From Desulfobotulus alkaliphilus (GTDB lineage Bacteria; Desulfobacterota; Desulfobacteria; Desulfobacterales; ASO4-4), in contig NZ_VLLC01000014.1 of the NCBI RefSeq assembly GCF_007830435.1, positions 1-64,000 on the forward strand: 64,000 nt of DNA, read 5' to 3'. The notes under the pieces were generated by a model. It did not search any database, was not told the origin of the DNA, and saw only the letters and a list, made by a program, of their open reading frames with translations. Below, in pieces: positions 36,826 to 45,109 of this stretch. Position 1 is the first letter of the stretch; each line of letters begins with the position of its first letter. The position numbers and the translations under genes were made by a program.

Positions 36826-37773
36826 CTATACCAGTTTTTTTTCATGAAAAATTTCTCTGGCCCTGATGATGTCTTTTTGAATCTGCTCAGAAAGGGCTTC
36901 GATACCGGAAAACTTTTTTTCTCCCCGAAGTCTTTCAACAAAGTTGATGCGGATCTGTTGTCCGTAAAGATTTTCAGAAAAATCCAGTATGTGAACTTCA
37001 ACGGTGAAGATATTGTCATCAAAGGTGGGGCTGTAGCCGATATTGGCCACTCCGGTGTGCCTGCCACAGGGTGTTTCAACCGTAACGGCATACACGCCCG
37101 AAGCGGGACAGAGTTCATCCTGCAGCCGGATATTTGCCGTGGGAAATCCCAGCAGGCGTCCCCCACGCTGGCGTCCGGTCTCAACCTCTCCGCGAACCTG
37201 ATAATACCTGCCCAGCATGGGAACGGCTGCTGTAACATCACCCTTTCCCACCACCTCACGGATTCTTGTGCTGCTGATGCGGTCTTCCATGTTGTCCGGG
37301 GTGATCCATCCGGGAACAATCACTTCAAATCCAAGTTCTTTTCCCATTTTTTCAAGGAGATGGATATTGCCTTCACGGTTGCGGCCAAAGGCATAGTCCG
37401 GACCGATGACAATGGCCTTCATGCCAATGGTTTTTATAAGGAAATCCCTTATAAAGTTTTCTGCGGGAATGCTGGCAAATTCCCTGTCAAAGGGAAGAAC
37501 CATCAGAATATCCAGAAGACCAGAGGCGGTAAAGAGTTCGATTTTCTGTTCCCTCAGGGTAATGAGGGGAGGGCGGCGTTCCGGCCTGACAACTACGAGG
37601 GGATGGGGATCAAAGGTAATGGCAACGGCTGTTCCCTGAAGGGAATCTGCCCTGTCACGGACCTGCCTGAAAAGGGCAACATGCCCTTTGTGAACGCCAT
37701 CAAAGTTTCCGATGGTTACCACAGCATCCTTAAAAGGATGGGAAATTTCTGAAATATGCTCAATGAGTTGCAT
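36826..37773 (-). CDS. ribF: Bifunctional riboflavin kinase / FAD synthetase
   Basis: 315 residues from ATG 37773 after an AGGG site; a longer frame lacks a good ribosome-binding site and would exceed the family length of about 310. The FAD synthetase half has TIGNFDGVHKGH and FGRNREG. The kinase half has GRQRGGRLLGFPTANI and the Cys/Gly-rich VANIGYSPTFD. It makes FMN and FAD from riboflavin. The upstream ATG at 37806 is less likely. Confidence 0.93.
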   Translation of the reverse strand: MQLIEHISEISHPFKDAVVTIGNFDGVHKGHVALFRQVRDRADSLQGTAVAITFDPHPLVVVRPERRPPLITLREQKIELFTASGLLDILMVLPFDREFASIPAENFIRDFLIKTIGMKAIVIGPDYAFGRNREGNIHLLEKMGKELGFEVIVPGWITPDNMEDRISSTRIREVVGKGDVTAAVPMLGRYYQVRGEVETGRQRGGRLLGFPTANIRLQDELCPASGVYAVTVETPCGRHTGVANIGYSPTFDDNIFTVEVHILDFSENLYGQQIRINFVERLRGEKKFSGIEALSEQIQKDIIRAREIFHEKKLV

Positions 37774-37953
37774 GGTACCCTGACTTCCTGTTCTGAAAGG
37801 ATTCATCGGCAGTCCACAGCTTTTTATGGCTTTGGTGCTGCCCTTGAAATTTTTTCTTCTTGACACCACAAGCTGCGGGCTATATAAAACTTCGCGTTGC
37901 TGAGGTCAATAGACTTTATTTTTATATAAAAGTCTTTGAAATTTTAGTGAAAT

Positions 37954-38040
37954 GCCGAAGTGGTGGAATTGGTAGACACGCTAGGTTCAGGGTCTAGTGG
38001 ACGTATGTCCATGGGAGTTCGAGTCTCCCCTTCGGTACCA
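37954..38040 (+). tRNA. tRNA-Leu (anticodon CAG), first of a tandem pair
   Basis: 87 nt including the encoded CCA. Acceptor stem GCCGAAG pairs with CTTCGGT, discriminator A. The anticodon loop is TTCAGGG (CAG) on a CTAGG/TCTAG stem. A long variable arm (GGAC/GTCC), class II, suits Leu; the T-arm is GGGAGTTCGAGTCTCCCC. Confidence 0.95.
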
Positions 38041-38110
38041 TAAGAAAAACATTGACAGTCTCTTCACTAAAAGATATTTGGTCAGCGCATACACAGTGTT
38101 CTTTTTGTGC

Positions 38111-38197
38111 CGAAGTGGTGGAATTGGTAGACACGCTAGGTTCAGGGTCTAGTGGACTTAAGTCCGTGGGAGTTCGAGTCTCCCCTTCGGTACCATC
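38111..38197 (+). tRNA. tRNA-Leu (anticodon CAG), second of a tandem pair
   Basis: 87 nt, identical to the first copy except in the variable-arm loop (TTAA instead of GTAT) and one G/A difference. The two copies are separated by 70 bases, consistent with duplication. Confidence 0.95.
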
Positions 38198-39092
38198 CGT
38201 TTGAGTCGGTTTTTAATTCATTCGGATTTTTAAAACTGGAATTGATTTTAGTTGATTCAGGTCAGGTGTTTACACCGGTTGTCATTTTTTTGATGATGAA
38301 AGCTTGGGTTATTCAAAAATCAGCCGGTTTTTTTTATGAAATAAATTTGGAACGAACGGTACGAGCCTGAAGCTTAAGGCTTACGTGCGGCCCAGGAAGT
38401 TGATATGAAGGCAAAAACATCTTCTTTATCCATGAACCATACCTATCACTATCCATGGACTCCCCATTACGCCCTTCCATCCAACAGCACACACCTCACC
38501 CTCATCATTCCAAGAAATACCGCTAAATCCCTTACGGGCATCCGGGAACACAATTCAAGACACAACCGTTGGGATACTCCGAATTTTCCCCTTCCATATT
38601 TCTGCTGGTAACCAGTATTTCTCACTCTGTCATGCCCTGAAAATAAACGTTTTGGCATCATCGGCAAATTCGGCTTTATTTGGTCTTCTGTTCTGGTTGT
38701 GTCCCGTGCTTCAATCGGTGTTTGGAGGATTGTTCATGCGTTTATCGTTTTGCAATAGTTTTTCTTCTATGGAGGGTACCCATCGTCCAGTAGACCCGAA
38801 CGTAAAACATGCGTAAAAGCGTCTGCATCTGTCAAATTGCGTGTCCACAGAATAATCCCCTCCACAGTGTCTGTTCCCGAACCGCAGGCACAATGACTAC
38901 AAGAGCCTTTGGTGTGGGTAGGGTGCAAGTTGCTTGAGGCAGGAAACCGCTTGATTTTCGGTCAGCCCCGCTCAAAATTTGCTTTCCAGGAAGACGCGCG
39001 GCTGGTTATCGGCGAACCCCACATGTCGGGGCGGATTGCCTTATAAGGGCGGTGAGGCCTTTGAGTAAAAAGAGCTGGTCTTTTGCTTATTG
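38198..39092. other. About 900 bases after the tRNA pair with no recognised gene
   Basis: Only short open frames with weak or no ribosome-binding sites are seen, and none resembles a known family. Composition is mixed, with poorly coding sequence at 38400-38700 and a GC-richer stretch at 38900-39070. Its position downstream of a tRNA pair makes a decayed insertion plausible, but I found no integrase and no copy of the tRNA 3' end. Confidence 0.5.
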
Positions 39093-40043
39093 CTACACAT
39101 GGTTACGCAGGGCGAGCTCTGCGGGATGAGGGTTGAGATAGCTCTGCCGGGCCAGATATGCCACATCATATTTACGGACATGGTGGCTGAACAGGGTGAT
39201 GGGCACAACCAGGGGGAGCTGACCATCGTGATAGCGGGTGATGATGTCAAGGAGTTCATGGCGTTCCGCATCCGGAAGCAGGCGTTTGAAGTATCCCAGC
39301 ATGTGCTGTAGCACATTGGTGTTTTTTTTTCGGGTACTTTTCCGCGACAAAGCTGTCAGCAGAAGTTTTTCATATTCCCGGAAGAGGCTTTCCCTTTCCA
39401 GTTCCTTTCCCTTTGCCACCAGCTTTCCCATTTCCCTGTAATGCTCCGGGCTGTGGCCGAGAATCAGCAGTTTGTTATCCGTATGAAAGGCCACCAGATC
39501 ACCCTGCTTCATGTTCTGCCTTGCCCTGCGCCATCGGGTCAGGGCAAAAATTCGTATGATGAAGTTTTCACGAAGCACAGGGTCATGCAGTCTGCCATCC
39601 TCTTCCACAGGAATCAGGGGGAATCGTTGCATGAAAGCCTTTGCAAAAATTCCCACCCCGTTTTTTGTGGCTGCATTGCCTGTCTCACTGTAAACCTTGA
39701 CCCTCTCCATGCCGGAACTTGGGGATTTTGACTTAAAAATAAAACCACAGAGATCTTTTTCTTCCAGCCTGTCCAGACGTCCGGCGGCCCATTCCTGCAT
39801 CTTCTGCGTATGGTCTTCTCCGCTTTTACGGGTGATGAGACGGGGATTTTCCGGGTTTCCCACAAGGCGCAGGGATTCCCTTGGGATGGGCATACCGCAC
39901 TCCACCTCAGGGCAGACAGGCACATATTCCACATACTGGCCCAGGGTATGGATGAGGTAGGGATCTCTCTGGTGTCCACCGTCATACCGGACATTGTTTC
40001 CCAGAAGACAGGAGCTGATACCAAGGGTGATGGTCTGGGGCAT
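39093..40043 (-). CDS. DUF523/DUF1722 (YbgA-like) protein
   Basis: 316 residues. An N-terminal DUF523 domain (GISSCLLGNNVRYDGGHQRD, CPEVECGMPIPRESLRL, AAGRLDRLEEKDLCGFIFKSKSPSSG) is fused to a C-terminal DUF1722 domain (GDLVAFHTDNKLLILGHSP, LSRKSTRKKNTNVLQHMLGYF). Such fusions are widespread and uncharacterised. ATG 40043 follows AAGGAG. A transposable element ends 26 bases upstream of the start and could supply its promoter. Confidence 0.93.
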   Translation of the reverse strand: MPQTITLGISSCLLGNNVRYDGGHQRDPYLIHTLGQYVEYVPVCPEVECGMPIPRESLRLVGNPENPRLITRKSGEDHTQKMQEWAAGRLDRLEEKDLCGFIFKSKSPSSGMERVKVYSETGNAATKNGVGIFAKAFMQRFPLIPVEEDGRLHDPVLRENFIIRIFALTRWRRARQNMKQGDLVAFHTDNKLLILGHSPEHYREMGKLVAKGKELERESLFREYEKLLLTALSRKSTRKKNTNVLQHMLGYFKRLLPDAERHELLDIITRYHDGQLPLVVPITLFSHHVRKYDVAYLARQSYLNPHPAELALRNHV

Positions 40044-40060
40044 GGTGTACTCCTTTATAA

Positions 40061-40068
40061 AATTTAAG
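40061..40068. repeat. Target-site duplication, left copy (AATTTAAG)
   Basis: 8-bp direct repeat that is identical to 40544-40551 and flanks the element at 40069-40543. Confidence 0.8.
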
Positions 40069-40146
40069 GTAATTATTCAGCACAGTTTTCCAAGTACCAT
40101 AGTTGCAAGACAGATGCACAGGCCCCAGGCTATTTGCCTGTGACGC

Positions 40147-40220
40147 AATCCGGCACTCAAGCTGAAAAGCTCAAGCCCTTTACGGGAGCAAAAATGCCTA
40201 TGGGTCTTGAGTGCCGGATT
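40147..40220. repeat. Nested hairpin insert 1 in MITE copy 1
   Basis: AATCCGGCACTCAAG (40147-40161) pairs perfectly with CTTGAGTGCCGGATT (40206-40220). This stem is absent from MITE copy 2, and is present in copy 3. Confidence 0.7.
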
Positions 40221-40352
40221 CGGGAGCTTCTTGCCCTGTGCGGAAGCGGCAAAAACTCGCCGCCACAGGCAGGATAAGCTTTTTGATTACCATGGCAGGC
40301 TTAAGAACGCTGCCTTTGTGGCGGCTCAGACAGTTTGCCGCTTTTATAGCAC

Positions 40353-40422
40353 TCCGGCACTCAAGCTTGCAAAAGCCCTTTGTTTTCATCGCAGGCTCTG
40401 GGTTTATGGCTTGAGTGCAGGA
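40353..40422. repeat. Nested hairpin insert 2 in MITE copy 1
   Basis: TCCGGCACTCAAGC (40353-40366) pairs with GCTTGAGTGCAGGA (40409-40422), one mismatch. It is a diverged relative of insert 1, and is absent from copy 2. Confidence 0.6.
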
Positions 40423-40543
40423 CAAAGCTCTAATCCGAAACGATTGCAATGTCACTTGCAAATAGCCACGGAGCCTTGCAACAGTACGATGCTGCTGTAA
40501 TTACAGCATTGTCAGTTTAAAATAAACTGTGCTGAATAATTAC

Positions 40544-40551
40544 AATTTAAG
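40544..40551. repeat. Target-site duplication, right copy (AATTTAAG)
   Basis: Matches 40061-40068 exactly. Confidence 0.8.
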
Positions 40552-40557
40552 ATGATA

Positions 40558-41748
40558 TCAAAAGTCAAAGGATGTTTTGGGTCCATACAGCAGAAATTCT
40601 TCTGCCTGCCTGCAATAGTCTCTTTTTGCTTCCAGCCAGTTATTCCGGAGTTCTGCAACACTTTCACCGGCGCTGATGGCTTCCCTCAGCCGTTTGCTTC
40701 CCAGTATCATATCCATGGGGAGCATCTCGTTTTCGTATTCATAGGGGGGATTTTTAAAGGAGAAATTATTTGGGTGCCTTTCCATGACGGCCTTCAGAAG
40801 ACAGAGGCTCTGATAGCAGGAGTTGTGTTTTTCGGGTGAGGTTACATGGATCTGGAATCCTCTGCAGGCCTGTCCCGCCTGCTTGCCCGATGTGGGTTCA
40901 AAAATGACGGGCCTCAGAACACTGCCCCCAAGGGCATCTTCGGGGATTTTTCTGATAATGGCATCCGTATCCAGCCAGGGCGCACCGAAAAATTCAAAGG
41001 GCTTTGTTGTGCCGCGGCCTTCGGAGAGATTGCTTCCTTCCCAGAGAACCTGTCCGGGGTATACCAGAGCCGTTTCCGGTGTGGGCATATTGGGTGAGGG
41101 CAGTACCCAGGGGAGGCCGGTGTCTTTGAAAAACATCTCACGCTGCCATCCGGTCATGGGAACCACGGCCAGACTGGCAGCGATGTCAAACCTTTTATTG
41201 ATCATCAGGGCATACTCACCGATGGTCAGTCCGTGGCGCATGGGAATGGGATAAAGGCCTACAAAGGAGGCATATTCCGGCTCGAGGACATTGCCTTCCA
41301 CCTTCATGCCGGATACGGGGTTGGGCCGGTCCAGTACCAGTATGGAAACATCCGCATCCCGTGCGGCTTCCATGCACAGGGCCAGGGTGTGTATGAAAGT
41401 GTATACCCTTGTGCCCACATCCTGAATATCCACAAGCAGGATATCGATGTGGGCCAGCATTTCCTTTGTGGGGATGCGGGTTTCCCCGTAAAGGCTGAAA
41501 ACAGGTATGCCCAGCACCCTGTCATGGCTGTGATCCGACTCAATCATGTTGTCCTGTTTTTCCGCAAAAAAACCATGCTGCGGAGAAAAAAGGGCAGAGA
41601 GCTGGCCGGGAAAACGCCGGTGGATCAGATCCTTTGCATGGGTAAAATCCGGACCGATGGAAGCGGGGTTGGCCAGAAGCCCCAGTTTCTTGTTTTTAAG
41701 AAAAGCAGGGGGATTTTTCAGAAGATTTTCAAGTCCTGTCTGTGTCAT
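40558..41748 (-). CDS. namZ: DUF1343 exo-beta-N-acetylmuramidase-like protein (NamZ)
   Basis: 396 residues from ATG 41748 after GGAGAAA; longer in-frame readings upstream are not needed. Family blocks are GLLANPASIG, FSPQHGFFAEKQDNM, LLVDIQDVGTRVYTFIHTLALCM, LDRPNPVSG and LPSPNMPTPETALVYPGQVLWEGSNLSEGRGTTKPFE. NamZ-type enzymes release N-acetylmuramic acid from peptidoglycan fragments. There is no signal peptide from this start, so it would be cytoplasmic unless the start is further upstream. It is followed by MITE copy 1. Confidence 0.85.
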   Translation of the reverse strand: MTQTGLENLLKNPPAFLKNKKLGLLANPASIGPDFTHAKDLIHRRFPGQLSALFSPQHGFFAEKQDNMIESDHSHDRVLGIPVFSLYGETRIPTKEMLAHIDILLVDIQDVGTRVYTFIHTLALCMEAARDADVSILVLDRPNPVSGMKVEGNVLEPEYASFVGLYPIPMRHGLTIGEYALMINKRFDIAASLAVVPMTGWQREMFFKDTGLPWVLPSPNMPTPETALVYPGQVLWEGSNLSEGRGTTKPFEFFGAPWLDTDAIIRKIPEDALGGSVLRPVIFEPTSGKQAGQACRGFQIHVTSPEKHNSCYQSLCLLKAVMERHPNNFSFKNPPYEYENEMLPMDMILGSKRLREAISAGESVAELRNNWLEAKRDYCRQAEEFLLYGPKTSFDF

Positions 41749-41886
41749 GGTTTCTCCGAAAATACAGGTGGGCTGGATTATGCCTTTGCCTTGGACTTTG
41801 ATTGTGCTACAAATCAGAATAAGTTGCAAACAAGGCCTTCTTTGGCAAGATATTTCCTCCCATAAGACACTGTTCAGGTGCCCCCC

Positions 41887-42297
41887 ATGAATCCTTGTAT
41901 CTTTTTTGTAGATGATGAACCCCGCATTCTTCAGAGTCTCCGCCGCCTTTTTCGAAATGAGGTCTATGAGATTCATACCTTTGAAAATCCTCTGGAAGCC
42001 CTTGATGCCATCATGGATGCCCGGCCATGGGTTGTGGTTTCGGACCAGCGCATGCCCCGGATGACGGGCCTTGAGCTGTTGGGAAAGGTAAGGGATCTGG
42101 CCCCTGAGACCGTTCGTATCATGTTGACCGCCTATGCCGATGTGGATGTGGCAGTGGGCGGGCTTGATTCATGGACCGTGAATGTTTTTTTGAAAAAACC
42201 ATGGGATGATGCGGAACTGCTCATGGAAATACGCAATGCCATTAAATACCACCGGCATCTTGTGGGCGGTGGCCCGGAACCCGGACAGGGTATGTGA
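41887..42297 (+). CDS. Response-regulator receiver domain protein
   Basis: 136 residues, essentially one REC domain: VDDEPRI acidic pocket, phospho-acceptor D53 in VSDQRMP, Thr/Ser in MLTAYAD, and Lys in LKKPWDD. No output domain. The ATG at 41887 has no strong ribosome-binding site; GTG 41878 is an alternative. It is the first gene of the chemosensory operon; its sensor partner is probably CheA. Confidence 0.88.
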   Translation: MNPCIFFVDDEPRILQSLRRLFRNEVYEIHTFENPLEALDAIMDARPWVVVSDQRMPRMTGLELLGKVRDLAPETVRIMLTAYADVDVAVGGLDSWTVNVFLKKPWDDAELLMEIRNAIKYHRHLVGGGPEPGQGM

Positions 42298-42584
42298 GGA
42301 GGCCTGTGGAAGTGTCCGAAACCTGTGTGCTGGATGGTCCTTTAACCATCTATGAGGTGGCAGAACTGAAAAAGCGCATGCTGGAGATGCTGGAAAAGGC
42401 TTCCCCTCCTGTGCTGGACTGCAGTGCTGCCACCCGCTGTGATACGGCTTTTCTTCAGCTTCTTTTCTCTTTTTACCGGACCTGTGGGGAAAGGGGGATT
42501 GCTTTATATCTGGTTCCCGGAACACCGGTTCTGGATGCGGCATCCCGCATTGGTATGGATCTTTCCCCCATGATCCGGCGCTGA
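42294..42584 (+). CDS. STAS-domain protein
   Basis: 96 residues with STAS-like layout: LDGPLTIYEVAELKKRML, then VLDCSAATRCDTAFLQLLFSFYR and LYLVPGTPVLDAASRIG. The usual Ser of anti-sigma antagonists is Thr (in CDTAFL), or absent. GTG 42294 overlaps the previous stop (GTGA); GTG 42306 or 42312 after GAGGAGG are alternatives. It may couple the chemosensory system to a partner-switch pathway. Confidence 0.72.
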   Translation: MRRPVEVSETCVLDGPLTIYEVAELKKRMLEMLEKASPPVLDCSAATRCDTAFLQLLFSFYRTCGERGIALYLVPGTPVLDAASRIGMDLSPMIRR

Positions 42585-42596
42585 CGGGAATATTGT

Positions 42597-42977
42597 ATGG
42601 AAAAAAGGGTGCTTGTGGTGGATGATGCCCCCAGCATACGCATGCTGGTGCGTTTTTCCCTGACAAAGGCCGGATATCTTGTGGAAGAAGCCTGTGATGG
42701 CAGAGAAGCCTTGATCCGGCTGGAAGAGCCGCCCTTTCCGGATCTGGTGGTAACGGATCTGCATATGCCGGTGATGAACGGGCTGGAGTTCATTGAGCGG
42801 GTACGTTCCCATGGGACCCTTCGCTTTATACCTGTTATTATATTCACCAGTCCTCAGGAGCCGGAAAAAAGGAAGGAGGCCCGCCGTGCAGGAGCCTCTG
42901 CATGGATAGAAAAACCCTTCAGGCCGGAGGCTCTTCAAAGGATGATCCGCCGCTTTATCGGTGTTCCGGGAGTCTGA
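42597..42977 (+). CDS. cheY: CheY-like response regulator
   Basis: 126 residues, single REC domain: VVDDAPSIRM, phospho-acceptor D54 in VTDLHMP, T/S in IFTSPQ, and K in IEKPFRPE. It carries the CheA signal to a motility or other target. It ends two bases before the cheA start. Confidence 0.9.
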   Translation: MEKRVLVVDDAPSIRMLVRFSLTKAGYLVEEACDGREALIRLEEPPFPDLVVTDLHMPVMNGLEFIERVRSHGTLRFIPVIIFTSPQEPEKRKEARRAGASAWIEKPFRPEALQRMIRRFIGVPGV

Positions 42978-42978
42978 T

Positions 42979-45105
42979 ATGATGGATGTGGATGCAGACC
43001 TTAGAAAGGAACTGGATGCGGTTTTCCGCAGTGAGGCTGCCGATCTCTTTATGCAGATAGAGTCGGCTGTGCTGGATCTGGAATCCGGCACAGGGGGGGG
43101 CGATGCCGTACACCGCCTCTTTCGTGCCGTACATACCCTGAAGGGCTCCGGTGCCATGTTTGGTCTTATCCCCCTTGCGGAGCTGGCCCATGAGCTGGAA
43201 AACCTTATAGAAAGGGTCCGGGAGCTGGAAATCCAGCCGGATCGCAGGCTGATTTCTCTGGTTTTAAGGGTGACGGACCGTTTGCGGGTCCTTGCCGAAT
43301 CCCAAGGGGAAGATGAAGGGGATGATGCCCCCCTGCTGAAGGATATGGCCGGGGCCCTTGCGGATCTGGAAAAAGGTGCAGATGCTTCCGGTCTTCGTAA
43401 GGTTTCTGTTTTTTTCAGGCCTTTTACGGATATATTCAAGTCGGGCATGGATCCTGCCATGGTGCTGGAAGAGCTGCGGGAGCTGGGGAGGCTTGAGGTC
43501 AGATTCAAAGGGGAAGATGTGCCGGATCTGGCATCCCTGAACCCTGAACAATGCAGCCTTGCCTTTGATATGGTGCTGGAAACGGATGCTAAGGATGAAG
43601 ACATAGAAGAAGTGTTTCTTTTTGTATCCGAAGACAGCGATGTCCGCATCAGGCCTTTTGGGAGTGAGGATTCTGAAAGCACCACCAGGGAAGATGCCTT
43701 AACTGAAAGGGTAATACCGCAAACAATAAAAGGGCATGGAGATTCTTCAGGTGAGGATTTTTCAGACGGGGACTCTTCAGAAAGGGTCATGGTTCAGAAG
43801 GAGCTTTCTGATGAGAAGAAAGATAGCCCATCGCCGCCTGCAGCCAATGGGATGGTATCTTCCGGGAAATCCGCAGACCATCCCCATCCGGACAGTGAGG
43901 ATATCCGCATTGCAGCACCGAGACTGGATACCCTGATGAATCTTGTGGGCGAGCTGGTCATGCAGCAGGCCCGCCTGAAAGAACTGGGAAGAACCCTGAA
44001 GATTCCGGAACTGGAGGAATCCCTGGAAGGGCTGGATCTCATCGCCCTGAACCTGAAGGACTGTGTGCTGAATCTCAGAATGACCCCCATTGCCGCCACC
44101 TTCAACCGCTTCCGGAGGCTGGTCCGGGATCTTTGTCAGGAACTTGGCAAGGAAGTAAACTTTGAGGTGACAGGCGGTGAGACGGAGCTGGATAAGGCGC
44201 TGATTGACGGACTGGGAGAGCCCCTTGTGCATCTGGTGCGCAATGCACTGGATCATGGGATTGAGCTGCCCGAAGAGCGCTTGGAAAAAGGAAAGCCTGC
44301 AACGGGCACCCTGCGCCTTGCTGCCGCTGCCGCAGAAGGCCGGGTGGAGATCTGTGTTTTTGACGATGGCCGGGGAATTGACCGGGATGCGGTGCTGGAA
44401 AAGGCCAGAAAAAGAAAGCTTGTGCGGGAAGGGGAGCTGCTTTCGCCTTCTGAAATAGATGCCCTTGTTTTTCATCCGGGACTTTCCACCTCCACTGCCG
44501 TAGGCAAGGTATCGGGCCGTGGTGTGGGCATGGATGTGGTCCGGCGGCAGATTGAGTCCATTTCAGGGCGTATTGCCATAGAAAGTCAGGCGCAGAAAGG
44601 GACAAAAATAGTACTCTCACTGCCCCTGACCCTTGCCATTGTGGAATGTCTCATGGTTCGTGTGGGGGAAGGGCTTTTTGCCCTGCCCATTACACAGGTG
44701 GAAACCTGTATGGATTTTATGGGGTCTTATCCTGTAAAAGAAGGGGATCAACGCTGGATTTATCTCCGTAACCGGCCCGTATCCTATGTGTTTCTCAGGG
44801 ATTTTTTTAGAATCAGATCCCGTCAGCTTCAGGATGCCCATGTGGTGGTGGTTCGGTCGGAGTCGGGTTTTTTCGGGCTTGTGGTGGATGCCCTTGCGGG
44901 TACGCAGCAGGTGGTGATTAAATCCATGGGAGACTGGTATGACAGGCAGGACGGCATTGCCGGTGCCACTGTGATGGGAGATGGTGACATTGCATTTGTT
45001 CTGGATGTGCAGGGGCTCTGGCGGAGGGCCTGTGCAGAGGCATCCGGGAAAAATACGGCGAAAACAGGTGAGGCATCCCTGAAACAGGCTGAGGGGAAAG
45101 GATAG
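42979..45105 (+). CDS. cheA: Chemotaxis histidine kinase CheA
   Basis: 708 residues from ATG 42979; in-frame readings further upstream overlap cheY. The P1 Hpt domain has [12 protein letters not shown] with the phospho-acceptor H52. An acidic linker (about residues 225-300) replaces a clear P2 domain. Dimerisation is [15 protein letters not shown]. The kinase domain has [25 protein letters not shown] and GRGVGMDVV. The CheW-like P5 domain is at the C-terminus. The system is chemotaxis-like, and could act on flagella, pili or another output. Confidence 0.95.
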   Translation: MMDVDADLRKELDAVFRSEAADLFMQIESAVLDLESGTGGGDAVHRLFRAVHTLKGSGAMFGLIPLAELAHELENLIERVRELEIQPDRRLISLVLRVTDRLRVLAESQGEDEGDDAPLLKDMAGALADLEKGADASGLRKVSVFFRPFTDIFKSGMDPAMVLEELRELGRLEVRFKGEDVPDLASLNPEQCSLAFDMVLETDAKDEDIEEVFLFVSEDSDVRIRPFGSEDSESTTREDALTERVIPQTIKGHGDSSGEDFSDGDSSERVMVQKELSDEKKDSPSPPAANGMVSSGKSADHPHPDSEDIRIAAPRLDTLMNLVGELVMQQARLKELGRTLKIPELEESLEGLDLIALNLKDCVLNLRMTPIAATFNRFRRLVRDLCQELGKEVNFEVTGGETELDKALIDGLGEPLVHLVRNALDHGIELPEERLEKGKPATGTLRLAAAAAEGRVEICVFDDGRGIDRDAVLEKARKRKLVREGELLSPSEIDALVFHPGLSTSTAVGKVSGRGVGMDVVRRQIESISGRIAIESQAQKGTKIVLSLPLTLAIVECLMVRVGEGLFALPITQVETCMDFMGSYPVKEGDQRWIYLRNRPVSYVFLRDFFRIRSRQLQDAHVVVVRSESGFFGLVVDALAGTQQVVIKSMGDWYDRQDGIAGATVMGDGDIAFVLDVQGLWRRACAEASGKNTAKTGEASLKQAEGKG

Positions 45106-45109
45106 GTCC

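Larger units (their letters stand above)
40069..40543 (+). mobile_element. MITE copy 1, IS66-type ends, 475 bp, with two nested hairpin inserts
   Basis: Perfect 20-bp terminal inverted repeats: GTAATTATTCAGCACAGTTT (40069-40088) and its reverse complement at 40524-40543. Flanking 8-bp duplications AATTTAAG mark transposition. GTAA termini with 8-bp duplications are typical of IS66-family elements, so this is probably a non-autonomous IS66 derivative; no transposase is encoded. The inside has paired, GC-rich segments but no convincing gene. Relative to copy 2 it carries two extra hairpins (40147-40220 and 40353-40422). It lies between namZ (stop at 40558) and the DUF523 gene (start at 40043), both leftward. 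Confidence 0.85.

Noticed and set aside
38405-38893. Small open frames after the tRNA pair as genes
   Set aside because: They lack good ribosome-binding sites and show no coding-like pattern or family similarity.
40207-40538. Similar open frames of about 100 codons inside MITE copies 1 and 2
   Set aside because: The frames share residues only because the DNA is repeated. There is no ribosome-binding site, nested inserts change the middle, and copy 3 lacks most of the frame.
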